Below, piece by piece: positions 53,823-63,336 of a DNA stretch of 64,000 bases. Source of the stretch: an uncultured Paracoccaceae bacterium. GTDB lineage: Bacteria > Pseudomonadota > Alphaproteobacteria > Rhodobacterales > Rhodobacteraceae. Numbering within the stretch: the first letter of the stretch is position 1; the number at the start of each line of letters is the position of its first letter. The notes beneath the pieces were generated by a model. It made no database searches and was not told the origin of the DNA. It saw only the letters and a list, made by a program, of their open reading frames with translations. Location: the NCBI GenBank assembly GCA_937916485.1, contig CALFSV010000064.1, positions 1 to 64,000 on the forward strand. The letters are read 5' to 3'. The translations under genes were made by a program, and so were the position numbers.

Positions 53823-54941
53823 TCAGCGCTTGTAGGATGTGGGGTGGAAAGGAAGGGGACAAACTGTGACGGGCAGGCGCTTGCCGCGCACGTCGCCGGT
53901 CAGGTTAGTGCCGATCTCGGCATGTTCGGCAAGGACATAGCCCATGGCGATAGGCTGGCCCACCGACGGGCCAAACCCGCCCGAGGTCACCTGTCCGACC
54001 TGGCGGTTGCCATCGAAAAGGGCGGTGCCCTCGCGCATCGGCGCCTTGCCGTCGGGCCGCAGGCCAACCCGCAGCCGACCGGGTCCGGAGGCCAGTTCGT
54101 TCAGGATCCGGGCGGCACCGGGAAAACCGCCCGCACGTCCGCCGCCGCTGCGCCGGGCTTTCTGGATTGCCCAGGTCAGGCCGGCCTCCACTGGCGTGGT
54201 GTCGGTGTCGATGTCATGGCCACAAAGGCACAGTCCTGCCTCCAGTCGGAGCGAATCGCGGGCACCCAGCCCGATGGGGGCGACCTCTTCCATCGCCAAG
54301 AGCGCATCGGCCAATCCGCGCGCGCCTCCATCGGGGACCGAGATTTCAAAACCGTCCTCTCCGGTGTAGCCCGACCGCGAGATCCAAAGGGGGCCGAACA
54401 GGGTCTCGGCGGTGATCACATCCATGAACCGCATGGGCAGCACGGCAGGCACCAGCCGGGCCAGCGCCACTTCTGCCTTTGGTCCCTGCAAGGCCAGAAG
54501 CGCCCGGCCGGTCACGGCCTGCACCTCGGTCGTGGCGGACAGATGTGCGGTCATATGGGCGACATCGGCGGCCTTGCAGGCGGCGTTGACCACGACGAAC
54601 AGGTGATCGCCCCGGTTGGCGACCATCAGGTCATCGAGGATGCCCCCGCTGTCGTTGGTAAATAGCCCGTAGCGCTGCCGCCCTTCGGGCAGGCCAAGCA
54701 CATCAATAGGCATCAACGCCTCAAGGGCGAGGGCCGTTTCGGCGAGGGTCCCTTTGGGTCGCAGGATGACCTGGCCCATGTGGCTGACATCAAAAAGCCC
54801 AGCCGAGGCCCGGCAATGCTGATGCTCTGCCATGACCCCCATCGGATACTGGACCGGCATCTCGTACCCGGCAAAGGGGACCATGCGGGCCCCAAGCTCC
54901 AGGTGCAGGGCGTGAAGTCCCAGTTTCAGAAGATCCGTCAT
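53823..54941 (-). CDS. gcvT: Glycine cleavage system T-protein (aminomethyltransferase)
   Basis: A 372-residue folate-dependent enzyme that releases ammonia from the aminomethyl-loaded H-protein and makes methylene-tetrahydrofolate. Motifs are [46 protein letters not shown] with the catalytic region, and [18 protein letters not shown]. The ATG at 54941 is chosen because the conserved fold starts there; earlier in-frame codons lie in the riboswitch leader. It is the first gene of the operon and sits directly behind a tandem glycine riboswitch. Confidence 0.96.
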   Translation of the reverse strand: MTDLLKLGLHALHLELGARMVPFAGYEMPVQYPMGVMAEHQHCRASAGLFDVSHMGQVILRPKGTLAETALALEALMPIDVLGLPEGRQRYGLFTNDSGGILDDLMVANRGDHLFVVVNAACKAADVAHMTAHLSATTEVQAVTGRALLALQGPKAEVALARLVPAVLPMRFMDVITAETLFGPLWISRSGYTGEDGFEISVPDGGARGLADALLAMEEVAPIGLGARDSLRLEAGLCLCGHDIDTDTTPVEAGLTWAIQKARRSGGGRAGGFPGAARILNELASGPGRLRVGLRPDGKAPMREGTALFDGNRQVGQVTSGGFGPSVGQPIAMGYVLAEHAEIGTNLTGDVRGKRLPVTVCPLPFHPTSYKR

Positions 54942-55019
54942 CTCTGTCTCATCCCCGTTCTGTCGGCTTCGAAAAGCCGGGCATCCCCTGGCCTGGACTG
55001 TTCCAGCCCGACCCACGAT

Positions 55020-55222
55020 GCCCCCTCTGTCCTTGTCCCATGGGGACGCCTGAGATCGTTATCCCTTCGGCGGACCCGGGCCACGAAAGCCCAAGGTCAC
55101 TCTCCAGAGTCTCGTTATCAGATACGGTCCCTTGCGCCTGAGAGTTTACCGGGGCGGATGCTCCTTCGGCTCCGGTTCCGACTGCGCGATGTGCAGTTGG
55201 CCCCGGGATCTCCCGAACCTGA
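55020..55222 (-). ncRNA. Tandem glycine riboswitch upstream of gcvT
   Basis: On the reverse strand the leader contains two glycine-aptamer copies. The first reads CGGGAGATC, then GAGCCGAAGGAGCA, then AAACTCTCAGGCGCAAGGGA (about 55222-55110). The second reads TCTGGAGAGTGACC, then CGCCGAAGGGATAAC, then ATCTCAGGCG and GGACAAGGACAGAG (about 55100-55020). The CTCTCAGGC...AAGGACAGAG ends and CCGAAGG loops are hallmarks of this class. It should turn on the gcv operon when glycine is high. Exact ends are approximate. Confidence 0.93.
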
Positions 55223-55424
55223 TGTCCTATCGTTATCCGGGTCCGGCCGGAATTTGCAATAGGGATCGTGAGCCTTCGGTGGCGTGCCGACAGATGGACT
55301 ATCACGGCCTCTTGAGACAATTGTAAAAGGCTTTGCGTTGTGTTGCGCGCGTCCTAGGTACAGTCTGTCACCAAACGGTCACCTTGCAGGGTGACCCCGG
55401 ATTCGTCGCAAAGGGAGCCCCCCA

Positions 55425-56960
55425 GTGAACACACAGGCCGCAAGAACCAATTCGCCCGCACGGGCAGCCGCGCAGTCAATTGAGATGTCGACCTCGTCCT
55501 GGGGGGTACGCCTCTGGGCTCCGCTGGCCCTGGGGGCGGCGCTTGTCTTGTCGCAGGCTCTGCCTGCGCCTGCGCAAGAAGCGCTGCCGCCCGAAGTGAT
55601 GGAGGATGGGCGGCCGCTGAGCTTTGCCGCGCTTGCCGAAATGGTCAGCCCGGCGGTCGTCAATATCACTACCTCGACCACGATTGCCGCAGCGACAGGT
55701 CCCCAGGGACAGGCGCCCGAGGGGTCCCCGTTCGAGGACTTCTTTCGGGATTTCCAGGATCGCGGCCCCAACGCACCGCGCCGGTCCTCGGCTTTGGGAT
55801 CGGGTTTCGTGATCTCCAGCGATGGCTATATCGTGACCAACAACCACGTCATTGAAGGGGCGGATGAAATCCTGATCGAGTTCTTTTTGGGCGGCGAATT
55901 GCCGGCAGAACTGATCGGAACTGACCCGAATACCGACATCGCTCTGCTCAAGGTCGACGCGACGGACCTGCCGTTCGTAGCCTTTGGCGATAGCAATGCT
56001 TCAGGTTCCAGGGTGGGCGATTGGGTGATGGCCATGGGCAACCCGCTTGGACAGGGCTTCTCAGTCTCTGCCGGCATCGTTTCCGCCCGCAACCGGGCGC
56101 TTTCTGGGACATACGACGACTACATCCAGACTGACGCGGCCATCAACCGCGGAAACTCGGGTGGACCCCTGTTCAATATGAGCGGTGAAGTGATCGGCGT
56201 GAACACTGCGATCCTGTCGCCCAACGGCGGCTCGATCGGCATCGGCTTTGCCATGTCGTCGTCGGTCGTGAGCAATGTGGTGGACCAGTTAAGAGAGTTT
56301 GGGGAAACCCGGCGCGGCTGGCTGGGCGTTCGCATCCAGGACATTACCCCCGACATGGTCGAGGCGATCGTTGGATTGACCTCATCGGCGGGCGCGATGG
56401 TCACGGATGTGCCCCCCGGTCCGGCGGAAGATGCCGGGGTTCTGTCGGGTGATGTCATTCTGACCTTTGACGGGCAAGACGTGCCCGATACCAGGGACCT
56501 GGTCCGCATGGTCGGCAACGCGCCTGTCGGCAAGGCCGTCGTCGTCGAGGTGCTGCGCAATGGCGAGATGACCACCCTGACCGTCACGCTGGGACGTCGT
56601 GAGGACGCCGAAAGCGTTGTTCCTGCTTCGGAAGAGGTGGCCCCCGCACCCGAGCCCGAAATGACCGAGATGCTCGGCCTGACCCTGTCGGAAATCACCG
56701 ATGACCTTGCTGCCGAGTACGACATCACAGAGCAAGCCGGACTGGTCGTGACAGCTGTTGAACCTCTGTCCGATGCCGAGGCCAAGGGGCTCATGGCCGG
56801 CGACGTGATCACCGAGGCTGGGCAGCAGCCGGTCGCTTCGGTCGATGACTTTACAGCCCGGATCGACGAGGCAACGGAAGCTGGCCGGCGGTCGTTGCTG
56901 CTGCTGGTGCGACGGGGCGGCGATCCCCGGTTCGTGGCACTGGTGCTGGACGGCCAATAA
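55425..56960 (+). CDS. DegP/DegQ-type periplasmic serine protease
   Basis: A 511-residue HtrA protease that degrades damaged envelope proteins. A signal-anchor or signal peptide spans about 30-50 (LWAPLALGAALVLSQALPAPAQ). The trypsin-like domain has His141 (TNNHVIEGA), Asp171 (NTDIALLKV) and Ser245 (GNSGGPLF). Two PDZ domains follow (about 280-375 and 410-505). The GTG at 55425 lies behind AGGGAG; an in-frame ATG at codon 21 is an alternative. It diverges from the gcv operon. A strong terminator follows. It is far from hflKC in this window. Confidence 0.93.
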   Translation: MNTQAARTNSPARAAAQSIEMSTSSWGVRLWAPLALGAALVLSQALPAPAQEALPPEVMEDGRPLSFAALAEMVSPAVVNITTSTTIAAATGPQGQAPEGSPFEDFFRDFQDRGPNAPRRSSALGSGFVISSDGYIVTNNHVIEGADEILIEFFLGGELPAELIGTDPNTDIALLKVDATDLPFVAFGDSNASGSRVGDWVMAMGNPLGQGFSVSAGIVSARNRALSGTYDDYIQTDAAINRGNSGGPLFNMSGEVIGVNTAILSPNGGSIGIGFAMSSSVVSNVVDQLREFGETRRGWLGVRIQDITPDMVEAIVGLTSSAGAMVTDVPPGPAEDAGVLSGDVILTFDGQDVPDTRDLVRMVGNAPVGKAVVVEVLRNGEMTTLTVTLGRREDAESVVPASEEVAPAPEPEMTEMLGLTLSEITDDLAAEYDITEQAGLVVTAVEPLSDAEAKGLMAGDVITEAGQQPVASVDDFTARIDEATEAGRRSLLLLVRRGGDPRFVALVLDGQ

Positions 56961-56986
56961 GCAGTGGGCAGCACTCAAAAATAAAC

Positions 56987-57013
56987 AAAGGCGCCCCATT
57001 CGGGCGCCTTTTT
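56987..57013 (+). terminator. Intrinsic terminator of the degP-type gene
   Basis: AAAGGCGCCC and GGGCGCCTTT form a perfect 10-bp stem with a CATTC loop, running into TTTTT. It lies 26 bases after the protease stop. It also faces the end of the convergent lipoprotein gene, for which the A-run gives a T-tract on the other strand. Confidence 0.92.
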
Positions 57014-57037
57014 CATGTCAGGTCCATCACCTCCGGT

Positions 57038-57565
57038 CTACAGAGTGGCGAGCTGTTCGGCGGTCAGGCTGACAATCCCAAGTTCGCGGGCTGATCCGAT
57101 CCACAAAAGCGGGCTGTCGGGCCCTTTGCCGCGTTGGAAATCCTGCACGGCCCGCCCCGTCTGGACGTCGAGGTGGCCCGTGATATCGCCCAAGTAATAG
57201 CCGCGCGCCTTCAGGGCGCGTTGCAGGGTGGACACGAATTCGTCGGTATAAAAGGGCGGGCACAAGGTCTCAAACGCCACTTCCTGACGTTCCCGCGCGA
57301 TCTCTTGCCGGATAACCGACCGGTACGCGGCAGGTGTCAGAACCGTTCCATCCTCTGCCAGAACGGCGGGACGGTCGAGGACCTGGGCGGTGACGGTTTC
57401 GATCACGGCCGGTGTAATGTCGCGGCCAAAGCAGCGGCCGTCTTCACGGCTTTCGATTTCGGCCGAGATAAAGGCAGGCACCACGTCCACCTCCGTCGGC
57501 TGCGGCGTGCAGCCTGCCAAAGCCAGCCCGAGAAGGGCTGCGCAGGGTAGGAATGTTCTGCTCAA
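57038..57565 (-). CDS. Lipoprotein with peptidoglycan-binding-like domain
   Basis: A 175-residue protein starting at a TTG (57565). The first residues, SRTFLPCAALLGLALAGC, form a lipoprotein signal peptide with lipobox LAGC (Cys19). The C-terminal part has TLQRALKARGYYLGDITGHLD...TGRAVQDFQRGKG, a peptidoglycan-binding (PGBD1-like) helical repeat. No catalytic domain is visible. It probably anchors in the outer membrane and touches the cell wall. The TTG start is inferred because no ATG or GTG fits the signal peptide. It is convergent with the DegP-type gene. Confidence 0.75.
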   Translation of the reverse strand: MSRTFLPCAALLGLALAGCTPQPTEVDVVPAFISAEIESREDGRCFGRDITPAVIETVTAQVLDRPAVLAEDGTVLTPAAYRSVIRQEIARERQEVAFETLCPPFYTDEFVSTLQRALKARGYYLGDITGHLDVQTGRAVQDFQRGKGPDSPLLWIGSARELGIVSLTAEQLATL

Positions 57566-57694
57566 GGACTGTGCATCCTGCCTATCGTTTTGGAGTTTTC
57601 TAGGATGAAAGCCGCACAATCACCAAGGCCAATCATGATTGCGCGCTGTTGTGAGCCTGGGGTGTCGCCCAACTTCCACACCCCCGGGGAATGA

Positions 57695-58098
<404 letters not shown>

Positions 58099-58099
<1 letters not shown>

Positions 58100-58806
58100 T
58101 GCGCCTCTTGGCAGGCCTTGTGGCCTGCCTGGCCGGTCTTGGCCTTGCTCCGGCGCAGGCCGAAGGTTTGGCCGAAGCCCGCTATCTGGACCCCACCACC
58201 CGCTATGACCACGCTGTCCTTGGCGATGCGGTGGAGTGGGGTGCTCTGGCCCTGACCGGGGCCGAAAGCGGGCAGGTCGTGACACTGACCCTGCCGCCCT
58301 CACGTGTGTTCGAGGATGTGGCCCCGCGCCTCGTCGACGTCGATCTGGACGGTGCGTTTGAGGCGATGGTGGTCGAATCCGATCAGTCCCTTGGCGCCCG
58401 TTTGGCGATATACAGCGCACATGGCAGCCTGAAGGCTGCAACCCCCTTTATTGGCCAACGCTACCGCTGGCTCGCCCCGGTCGGGGCCGCCGATCTGGAT
58501 GGCGATGGCCGGGTCGAGGTGGCCTATGTCGACCGTCCCCATCTGGCTCGAACTCTGCGGGTCTGGCGGTATGACGACGGTGCTCTGGTCGAGGTGGCGG
58601 ACCTGCCGGGCGTCACCAATCACCGGATCGGAGAAGCCGACATTGCCGGTGGCCTGCGGGAGTGCTTGGGGACAATCGAAATGATCGTCGCCAGCGCCGA
58701 CTGGGCCCGCGTTCTGGGGGTAAGCTTTGACGGCGCGACCCTGACAGCCCGCGACTTCGGGCCTCATGTCGACCGGTCGTCTTTTGCCAATGCGATGGCC
58801 TGCTGA
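58099..58806 (+). CDS. Exported FG-GAP/VCBS-like repeat protein
   Basis: A 235-residue protein with a signal peptide (RLLAGLVACLAGLGLAPAQAE) and calcium-binding-like repeats: LVDVDLDGAFEAMVVESDQ, then AADLDGDGRVEVAYVDRP, and a third weaker unit NHRIGEADIAGG. Such repeats build beta-propeller blades. The function is unknown; integrin-like ligand binding is possible. It overlaps the ferredoxin stop by one base, so it is probably co-translated, though why a periplasmic protein would pair with a ferredoxin is unclear. Confidence 0.8.
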
Positions 58807-58839
58807 AGGCTGCCAAGATGCGCTTGCGCGCATGCCGCC

Positions 58840-59616
58840 CTATCCCAATCCCCAAAGGGCTGACAGGGTCACAAGTCCTGCGATCTCGGTCAGGGTTTGT
58901 GTTGATCCAAGGATGTCGCCCGTTTGACCGCCGATCTTGGCCTTGGCGATGCGCGCCCAGAGCAGCCCGATCAGCCCCATGACGATGCCGACCCAAAGGG
59001 TTGCGGACCCTAGCGTCAATGTCCCCGCCACAATGGCGATAGCAACAGCCAACCAGACGGTCGGGGCAGGGGGCTGGCCGACGCTGCGGCTTAGCCCCGA
59101 AGGTCGGGCAGGCGGTACCGTGCCCATCACCACAACCATCGCCGCCCGGCTACCGGCCCCAAGGGCCAGAAGGGCCGGCCAAAGGGCACCATGGTCCGCG
59201 ATCAGGGTCAGTGCCTGCCAGCGGATCAGCAAACCCAACACAAGGGCAATAACCCCGTAGGCCCCGATGCGGCTGTCCTTCATGATCTCAAGCCGCCGTT
59301 CGACGGTCCAACCGCCCCAAAGCCCGTCGGCGCTGTCGGCCAGCCCGTCTTCGTGCATGGCCCCCGTCACGACGATCTGTGTGGTCAAGACAATGGCAGC
59401 GGCCAGACCGGGGGGGACACCCAGCCAAAGGGCCAGGGTTCCGACCGCCACGGCAAGCCCCGCGATGATCAGGCCGGCGACAGGCCAGGCCCAGGCGGCG
59501 CGCGCCCCCCGGGCGGTGGCGGCGTCTCCGTCGACATTAACGGGAAGACGGCTTAGCAGTCCAAGCGCCGCTGGCACGTCGATGGCCGCGATGATGTCGT
59601 CTTTGGTCGTTGTCAC
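58840..59616 (-). CDS. cobS: Adenosylcobinamide-GDP ribazoletransferase
   Basis: A 258-residue inner-membrane enzyme that joins adenosylcobinamide-GDP to alpha-ribazole, the last main step of the cobalamin lower loop. The conserved motif is MHEDGLADSADGLWGG with ERRLEIMKDSRIGAYG, surrounded by about six hydrophobic helices. The GTG at 59616 is chosen from the conserved N-terminus, with GGCGGA upstream; a longer frame exists from 59676. It diverges from cobT, whose product supplies alpha-ribazole phosphate, so the pair forms the lower-ligand branch. No cobalamin riboswitch was recognised in the short gap. Confidence 0.92.
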   Translation of the reverse strand: MTTTKDDIIAAIDVPAALGLLSRLPVNVDGDAATARGARAAWAWPVAGLIIAGLAVAVGTLALWLGVPPGLAAAIVLTTQIVVTGAMHEDGLADSADGLWGGWTVERRLEIMKDSRIGAYGVIALVLGLLIRWQALTLIADHGALWPALLALGAGSRAAMVVVMGTVPPARPSGLSRSVGQPPAPTVWLAVAIAIVAGTLTLGSATLWVGIVMGLIGLLWARIAKAKIGGQTGDILGSTQTLTEIAGLVTLSALWGLG

Positions 59617-59687
59617 GGTCAATCCGCCCTTTCGCCTGCTGACCCGAGCGTTAGACAGAAGGTTGATAAGTTGCAACGAGGACGACG

Positions 59688-60704
59688 ATGACCGCCCCTT
59701 TCTCTTCCCTTTCCGATTTCCGCGAGGCCCTCTTGGCCGCCCCCTCCGCCAGTGCCGAGGCCCTTGCCGGGGCGGCAGCCCGCAACGGCCAGCTGACCAA
59801 ACCGCCCGCTGCCCTTGGCCGGTTGGAGGATCTGGCGATCTGGTATGCGGGCTGGCGCGGCACGGACCTTCCGACCCTTGCAGCCCCGCAGATCCTGATC
59901 TTTGCAGGCAACCACGGGGTGACCGCGCAGGGCGTCTCGGCCTTTCCGGCCGAGGTGACGGCGCAGATGGTGCTGAACTTTGAACATGGCGGGGCGGCCA
60001 TCAACCAGTTGGCCCGGACCTTTGGGGCGCGGATGTCGGTCCACGCCCTGTCGCTGGATCAGCCGACTGCAGATTTTACGACCGCCCCCGCGATGTCCGA
60101 GGCCGAGGTTGTATCGGCCCTTGCGACCGGCTGGGCAGCGGTCGATCCCAAGGCCGATCTGGTGGTCACAGGGGAAATGGGGATCGGCAACACCACGGTC
60201 GCGGCGGCCATCGCCGCGGCCTTGTGTGGAGGTGCGGCGGGCGACTGGACCGGGCGCGGCACCGGGGTTGACGACGCAGGGCTTGCCCGAAAGACCGAAG
60301 TCGTTCAGGCCGGTCTCGCCCTTCATGCTGACCGCCTGTCTGATCCGCTGGAGGTTCTGCGCTGCCTTGGTGGGCGCGAGATCGCCGCCATGGCCGGGGC
60401 CATCGCGGCGGCTCGCGCGCATCGTATTCCGGTGATCCTCGACGGATTTATCTGTTGTGCCGCCGCGCTGGTGCTGGAGCGGGCGGTGCCGGGTGCGCTC
60501 GATCATGCGGTGGCCGGGCACGTCAGTGCCGAAGCGGCGCACCCAAGGTTGCTTGATGCGCTGGGCAAGGCCCCGTTGCTGGACCTTGGACTGCGCCTTG
60601 GTGAAGGATCGGGGGCCGCACTGGCGATGGGCATCCTTCAGGCGGCTGTCGCCTGTCACTCAGGAATGTCGACCTTTGCCGAAGCCGGGGTCAGTGGAGG
60701 CTAA
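59688..60704 (+). CDS. cobT: Nicotinate-nucleotide-dimethylbenzimidazole phosphoribosyltransferase
   Basis: A 338-residue enzyme that activates dimethylbenzimidazole with nicotinate mononucleotide to alpha-ribazole phosphate. The family blocks are [51 protein letters not shown], and the [12 protein letters not shown] region. The C-terminal [16 protein letters not shown] and Glu-containing TFAEAGV with the catalytic Glu close the fold. GAGG precedes the ATG. It diverges from cobS (72 bases apart) and its last four bases overlap the end of the convergent antiporter gene. Confidence 0.96.
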   Translation: MTAPFSSLSDFREALLAAPSASAEALAGAAARNGQLTKPPAALGRLEDLAIWYAGWRGTDLPTLAAPQILIFAGNHGVTAQGVSAFPAEVTAQMVLNFEHGGAAINQLARTFGARMSVHALSLDQPTADFTTAPAMSEAEVVSALATGWAAVDPKADLVVTGEMGIGNTTVAAAIAAALCGGAAGDWTGRGTGVDDAGLARKTEVVQAGLALHADRLSDPLEVLRCLGGREIAAMAGAIAAARAHRIPVILDGFICCAAALVLERAVPGALDHAVAGHVSAEAAHPRLLDALGKAPLLDLGLRLGEGSGAALAMGILQAAVACHSGMSTFAEAGVSGG

Positions 60705-62638
60705 GGCTCGCGCCATTTGACCTGATAGCTGGTGCCCTTTTCGGGCGTGCCGTCCTCTGGGGCATCGTCCTTCTTATTCTTGTAGCCCCCATCGCTGTCT
60801 CGAACAGGGTTCAGATGTTGAACCAACGCTGTTTCCAGCGCCTTGTTCAATTGGCGGGCGCGGGCGACATATTCGGGATTGTTGGCCACCGGGACGCCCG
60901 GTTTCCACAGTTCCGCCAGTTCCCGGACCGAGGCCCGGTCGCCGTGATAAAAGGTCATTTCCGCCTCCGCGGCCTCGAACTGGCTCAGCCCAAGGTTCTC
61001 CAGCACATAGCGCCCGGCACGGAGCGAGGAATCGAACATTTCGCGGACGATGTCGTTCGCCCCGGCCTGATATAGCTCGTAGGTGTGGACCCGGTCATAG
61101 GCGCGGGCAACAATATGGATGTCGGGGCGGACCTTGCGAGCGTAGTTCGTTAACTGGATCGCGGCCTTTGGATCATCGAGGGCGATGACGAGGATTTCGG
61201 CAGTGTCGATCCCGGCGGCATGCAGAATGTCGGGGCGGGTCGGATAGCCGAAAAACCCGCTTGTCCCGAATTTGCGCATCGTCTCGATCGTATCCATGTT
61301 GTGGTCCAGCACCACGGTCGAAACACCCGCACTTTGCACCAGCCGGTTGACGACCTGTCCAAAGCGGCCAATGCCCGCAATGATCACAGGGCCGTGCCGG
61401 TCTATCGTGTCGGGGGGCAGGTCCTCGCTCCGCCCGCTGTTGCGACCCAGCCATTCAAACAGGATGAACAAGAGGGGCGTGACCAGCATAGACAATGCAA
61501 CGATCAGCAAAAGCCGTTCTGACAGGCTTTCCCCCAGGACATTCTGTTGCAGGGAAAAGGATACAAGGACAAAGCCAAATTCGCCGGCCTGGGCCAACCC
61601 AAGGGTAAAAAGCCAGCGGTCACGCCCCCGCAGCCGGAACGCCAAGGCCAGAATGTAAAGGATTGCGCCCTTTATCGCGATAACCCCAAGCGTCAGCCCG
61701 ATGATGGTCAGGGGGGCTGTCAGGAGGACGTGAAAATTGATCCCCGCCCCAACGGTAATGAAGAACAGTCCCAGCAGCAGCCCTTTGAAGGGTTGCAGAT
61801 CGCTTTCCAACTCGTGCCGGAATTCGGAGTTCGCCAGAACCACACCGGCCAGAAAGGTGCCAAGGGCGGGTGACAGGCCAACCAGCCCCATCAGCACCGC
61901 GACGGCAACAACGACAAGCAGGGCAAGTGCAGTATACATCTCGCGCAGGTGGGCATGGTGGATATAGCGGAACACCGGCCGGGTCAGGTAGATACCGGTC
62001 AGGATCACCGCCGCCACCGCCCCAAGGGTGACAAGCGTGACGCCCCAACCGGGCAGCCCTTCAACAAGGCTCAGCGCTGCGCCATGGGCGCCATCCGCCC
62101 CTTCGGCATGGTCCGCGCCGCCCGCTGGTGCCAGCGCAAGAAGCGGCAAAAGGGCGAGCATCGGGATAACCGCTATGTCCTGGGTCAGTAGGACCGAAAA
62201 GGTCGACCGCCCGCCGGGGGTCTGCATCAGCCCCTTCTCTGAAAGGGTTTGCAGGACGATCGCGGTCGAGGACAGGGCAAAGATCAACCCGACTGCAAGT
62301 GCAGGTTCCCAAGCGAGCCCAAAGGCCATTGCCCCCGCCATGATCGCGGCGGTCGTCATGCTGATCTGTAGGCCGCCAAGTCCGATCAGCCGGTCACGCA
62401 TGTCCCAAAGGGCGCGGGGTTCGAGCTCTAGCCCGATCAGGAACAGCATCATGACCACGCCGAATTCGGCAAAGTGGCGAAGATCCTCGGTGTCCGAGCC
62501 AAAAGCAGGGATAAAACCGATGACGACCCCGGCCGTTAGGTAGCCCAGAACCGACCCCAGCCCCAGCCGGGCGGCCAGAGGCACGGCGACGACCGCCGCC
62601 CCAAGATAAAGCGTTGCCTGAATGAGAAAGCTTTCCAT
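60701..62638 (-). CDS. KefB/KefC-type monovalent cation:proton antiporter
   Basis: A 645-residue CPA2 transporter. About 12-13 helices occupy residues 1-385, with [32 protein letters not shown] and [12 protein letters not shown] (the ion-path region). A TrkA-N/RCK domain follows from about 410, starting [21 protein letters not shown], which binds nucleotide. Kef systems release potassium to acidify the cell, often in response to glutathione adducts. The gene is alone on its strand and overlaps cobT by four bases at its 3' end. No KefF/KefG partner is visible. Confidence 0.9.
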   Translation of the reverse strand: MESFLIQATLYLGAAVVAVPLAARLGLGSVLGYLTAGVVIGFIPAFGSDTEDLRHFAEFGVVMMLFLIGLELEPRALWDMRDRLIGLGGLQISMTTAAIMAGAMAFGLAWEPALAVGLIFALSSTAIVLQTLSEKGLMQTPGGRSTFSVLLTQDIAVIPMLALLPLLALAPAGGADHAEGADGAHGAALSLVEGLPGWGVTLVTLGAVAAVILTGIYLTRPVFRYIHHAHLREMYTALALLVVVAVAVLMGLVGLSPALGTFLAGVVLANSEFRHELESDLQPFKGLLLGLFFITVGAGINFHVLLTAPLTIIGLTLGVIAIKGAILYILALAFRLRGRDRWLFTLGLAQAGEFGFVLVSFSLQQNVLGESLSERLLLIVALSMLVTPLLFILFEWLGRNSGRSEDLPPDTIDRHGPVIIAGIGRFGQVVNRLVQSAGVSTVVLDHNMDTIETMRKFGTSGFFGYPTRPDILHAAGIDTAEILVIALDDPKAAIQLTNYARKVRPDIHIVARAYDRVHTYELYQAGANDIVREMFDSSLRAGRYVLENLGLSQFEAAEAEMTFYHGDRASVRELAELWKPGVPVANNPEYVARARQLNKALETALVQHLNPVRDSDGGYKNKKDDAPEDGTPEKGTSYQVKWREP

Positions 62639-62726
62639 GACCTAGCTTCGCAACCCAAAGGAGCGTTGGCAATCCGGGCCTGCTGCCTTGGTCAGACTCT
62701 ATCCCGATAAATCGTCTCAAAGCCGC

Positions 62727-63185
62727 TCAAAGCGGGAGGGGTGCGTCAATCTTGAGCTGCTCCATGACAATCTGGCTTTGCACGCGGGCCACGGCGGGGT
62801 GTGCCAGGATGATCTCGTGGATCAGCCGGTTGAGTGCGCCAAGATCGGCTGTCCAGCTGCGTAAGAGGTAGTCCGCCTCACCGGTCATAGTCCAGGCGCT
62901 GACAATCTCGGGCCTCGTGTCGATGAGCCGGGCAAAGCTGCGGGCATTCTCGGCGCCGTGGGTGCCAAGCTGGACCTGGATAAAGGCCTGCACCGTAAGG
63001 CCAAGCCGACCAGGGTCCAAACGGGCGGCGTATCGGGTCACATATCCTTCAGCCTCCAGCCTTTGGCGACGACGTCCTGCCTGGCTTGACGACAGGTTCA
63101 GCGCCTCTCCCAACTGTTGGGCGGTCAGCTGGGCATCTCTTTGCAAGAGGGACAGCAGCTGGATGTCGGTGGGGTCAAGAGGCAT
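62727..63185 (-). CDS. Lrp/AsnC-family transcriptional regulator
   Basis: A 152-residue regulator. The N-terminal winged helix reads LDPTDIQLLSLLQRDAQLTAQQLGEALNLSSSQAGRRRQRLEAEGYV. The C-terminal RAM domain, which binds amino acids, has TVQAFIQVQL and TGEADYLLRSWTADLGALNRLI. The ATG at 63185 follows GAGG. It diverges from 4-hydroxyphenylpyruvate dioxygenase, so it may sense tyrosine or phenylalanine and control that gene. Phenylacetate or other amino acids are possible effectors. Confidence 0.9.
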   Translation of the reverse strand: MPLDPTDIQLLSLLQRDAQLTAQQLGEALNLSSSQAGRRRQRLEAEGYVTRYAARLDPGRLGLTVQAFIQVQLGTHGAENARSFARLIDTRPEIVSAWTMTGEADYLLRSWTADLGALNRLIHEIILAHPAVARVQSQIVMEQLKIDAPLPL

Positions 63186-63258
63186 GCGGAAAAACCTCGC
63201 AGTTTTACTGTTATGTGCGGGAAGGGGGCATAGTTTGGCAATAATGCTCTCAAGAATG

Positions 63259-63282
63259 CGCGTAAAGTGCAAGCTTTGCGCG
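63259..63282. promoter_or_regulatory. Inverted repeat between the Lrp gene and hppD
   Basis: CGCGTAAAG and CTTTGCGCG form a 9-bp inverted repeat with one mismatch, around TGCAAG. It lies midway in the divergent space, 74 bases from the Lrp-type start and 55 from hppD. It is a candidate operator for the Lrp/AsnC regulator. Confidence 0.45.
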
Positions 63283-63336
63283 GTATGGTGTGCATGTATG
63301 TCCCGGCTGCCGGGGCGCATTTGACAGGAGATCGCA

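Noticed and set aside
54942..55424. Short forward and reverse frames inside the gcvT-degP space
   Set aside because: They overlap the glycine riboswitch and have no domain; the conserved RNA explains this sequence.
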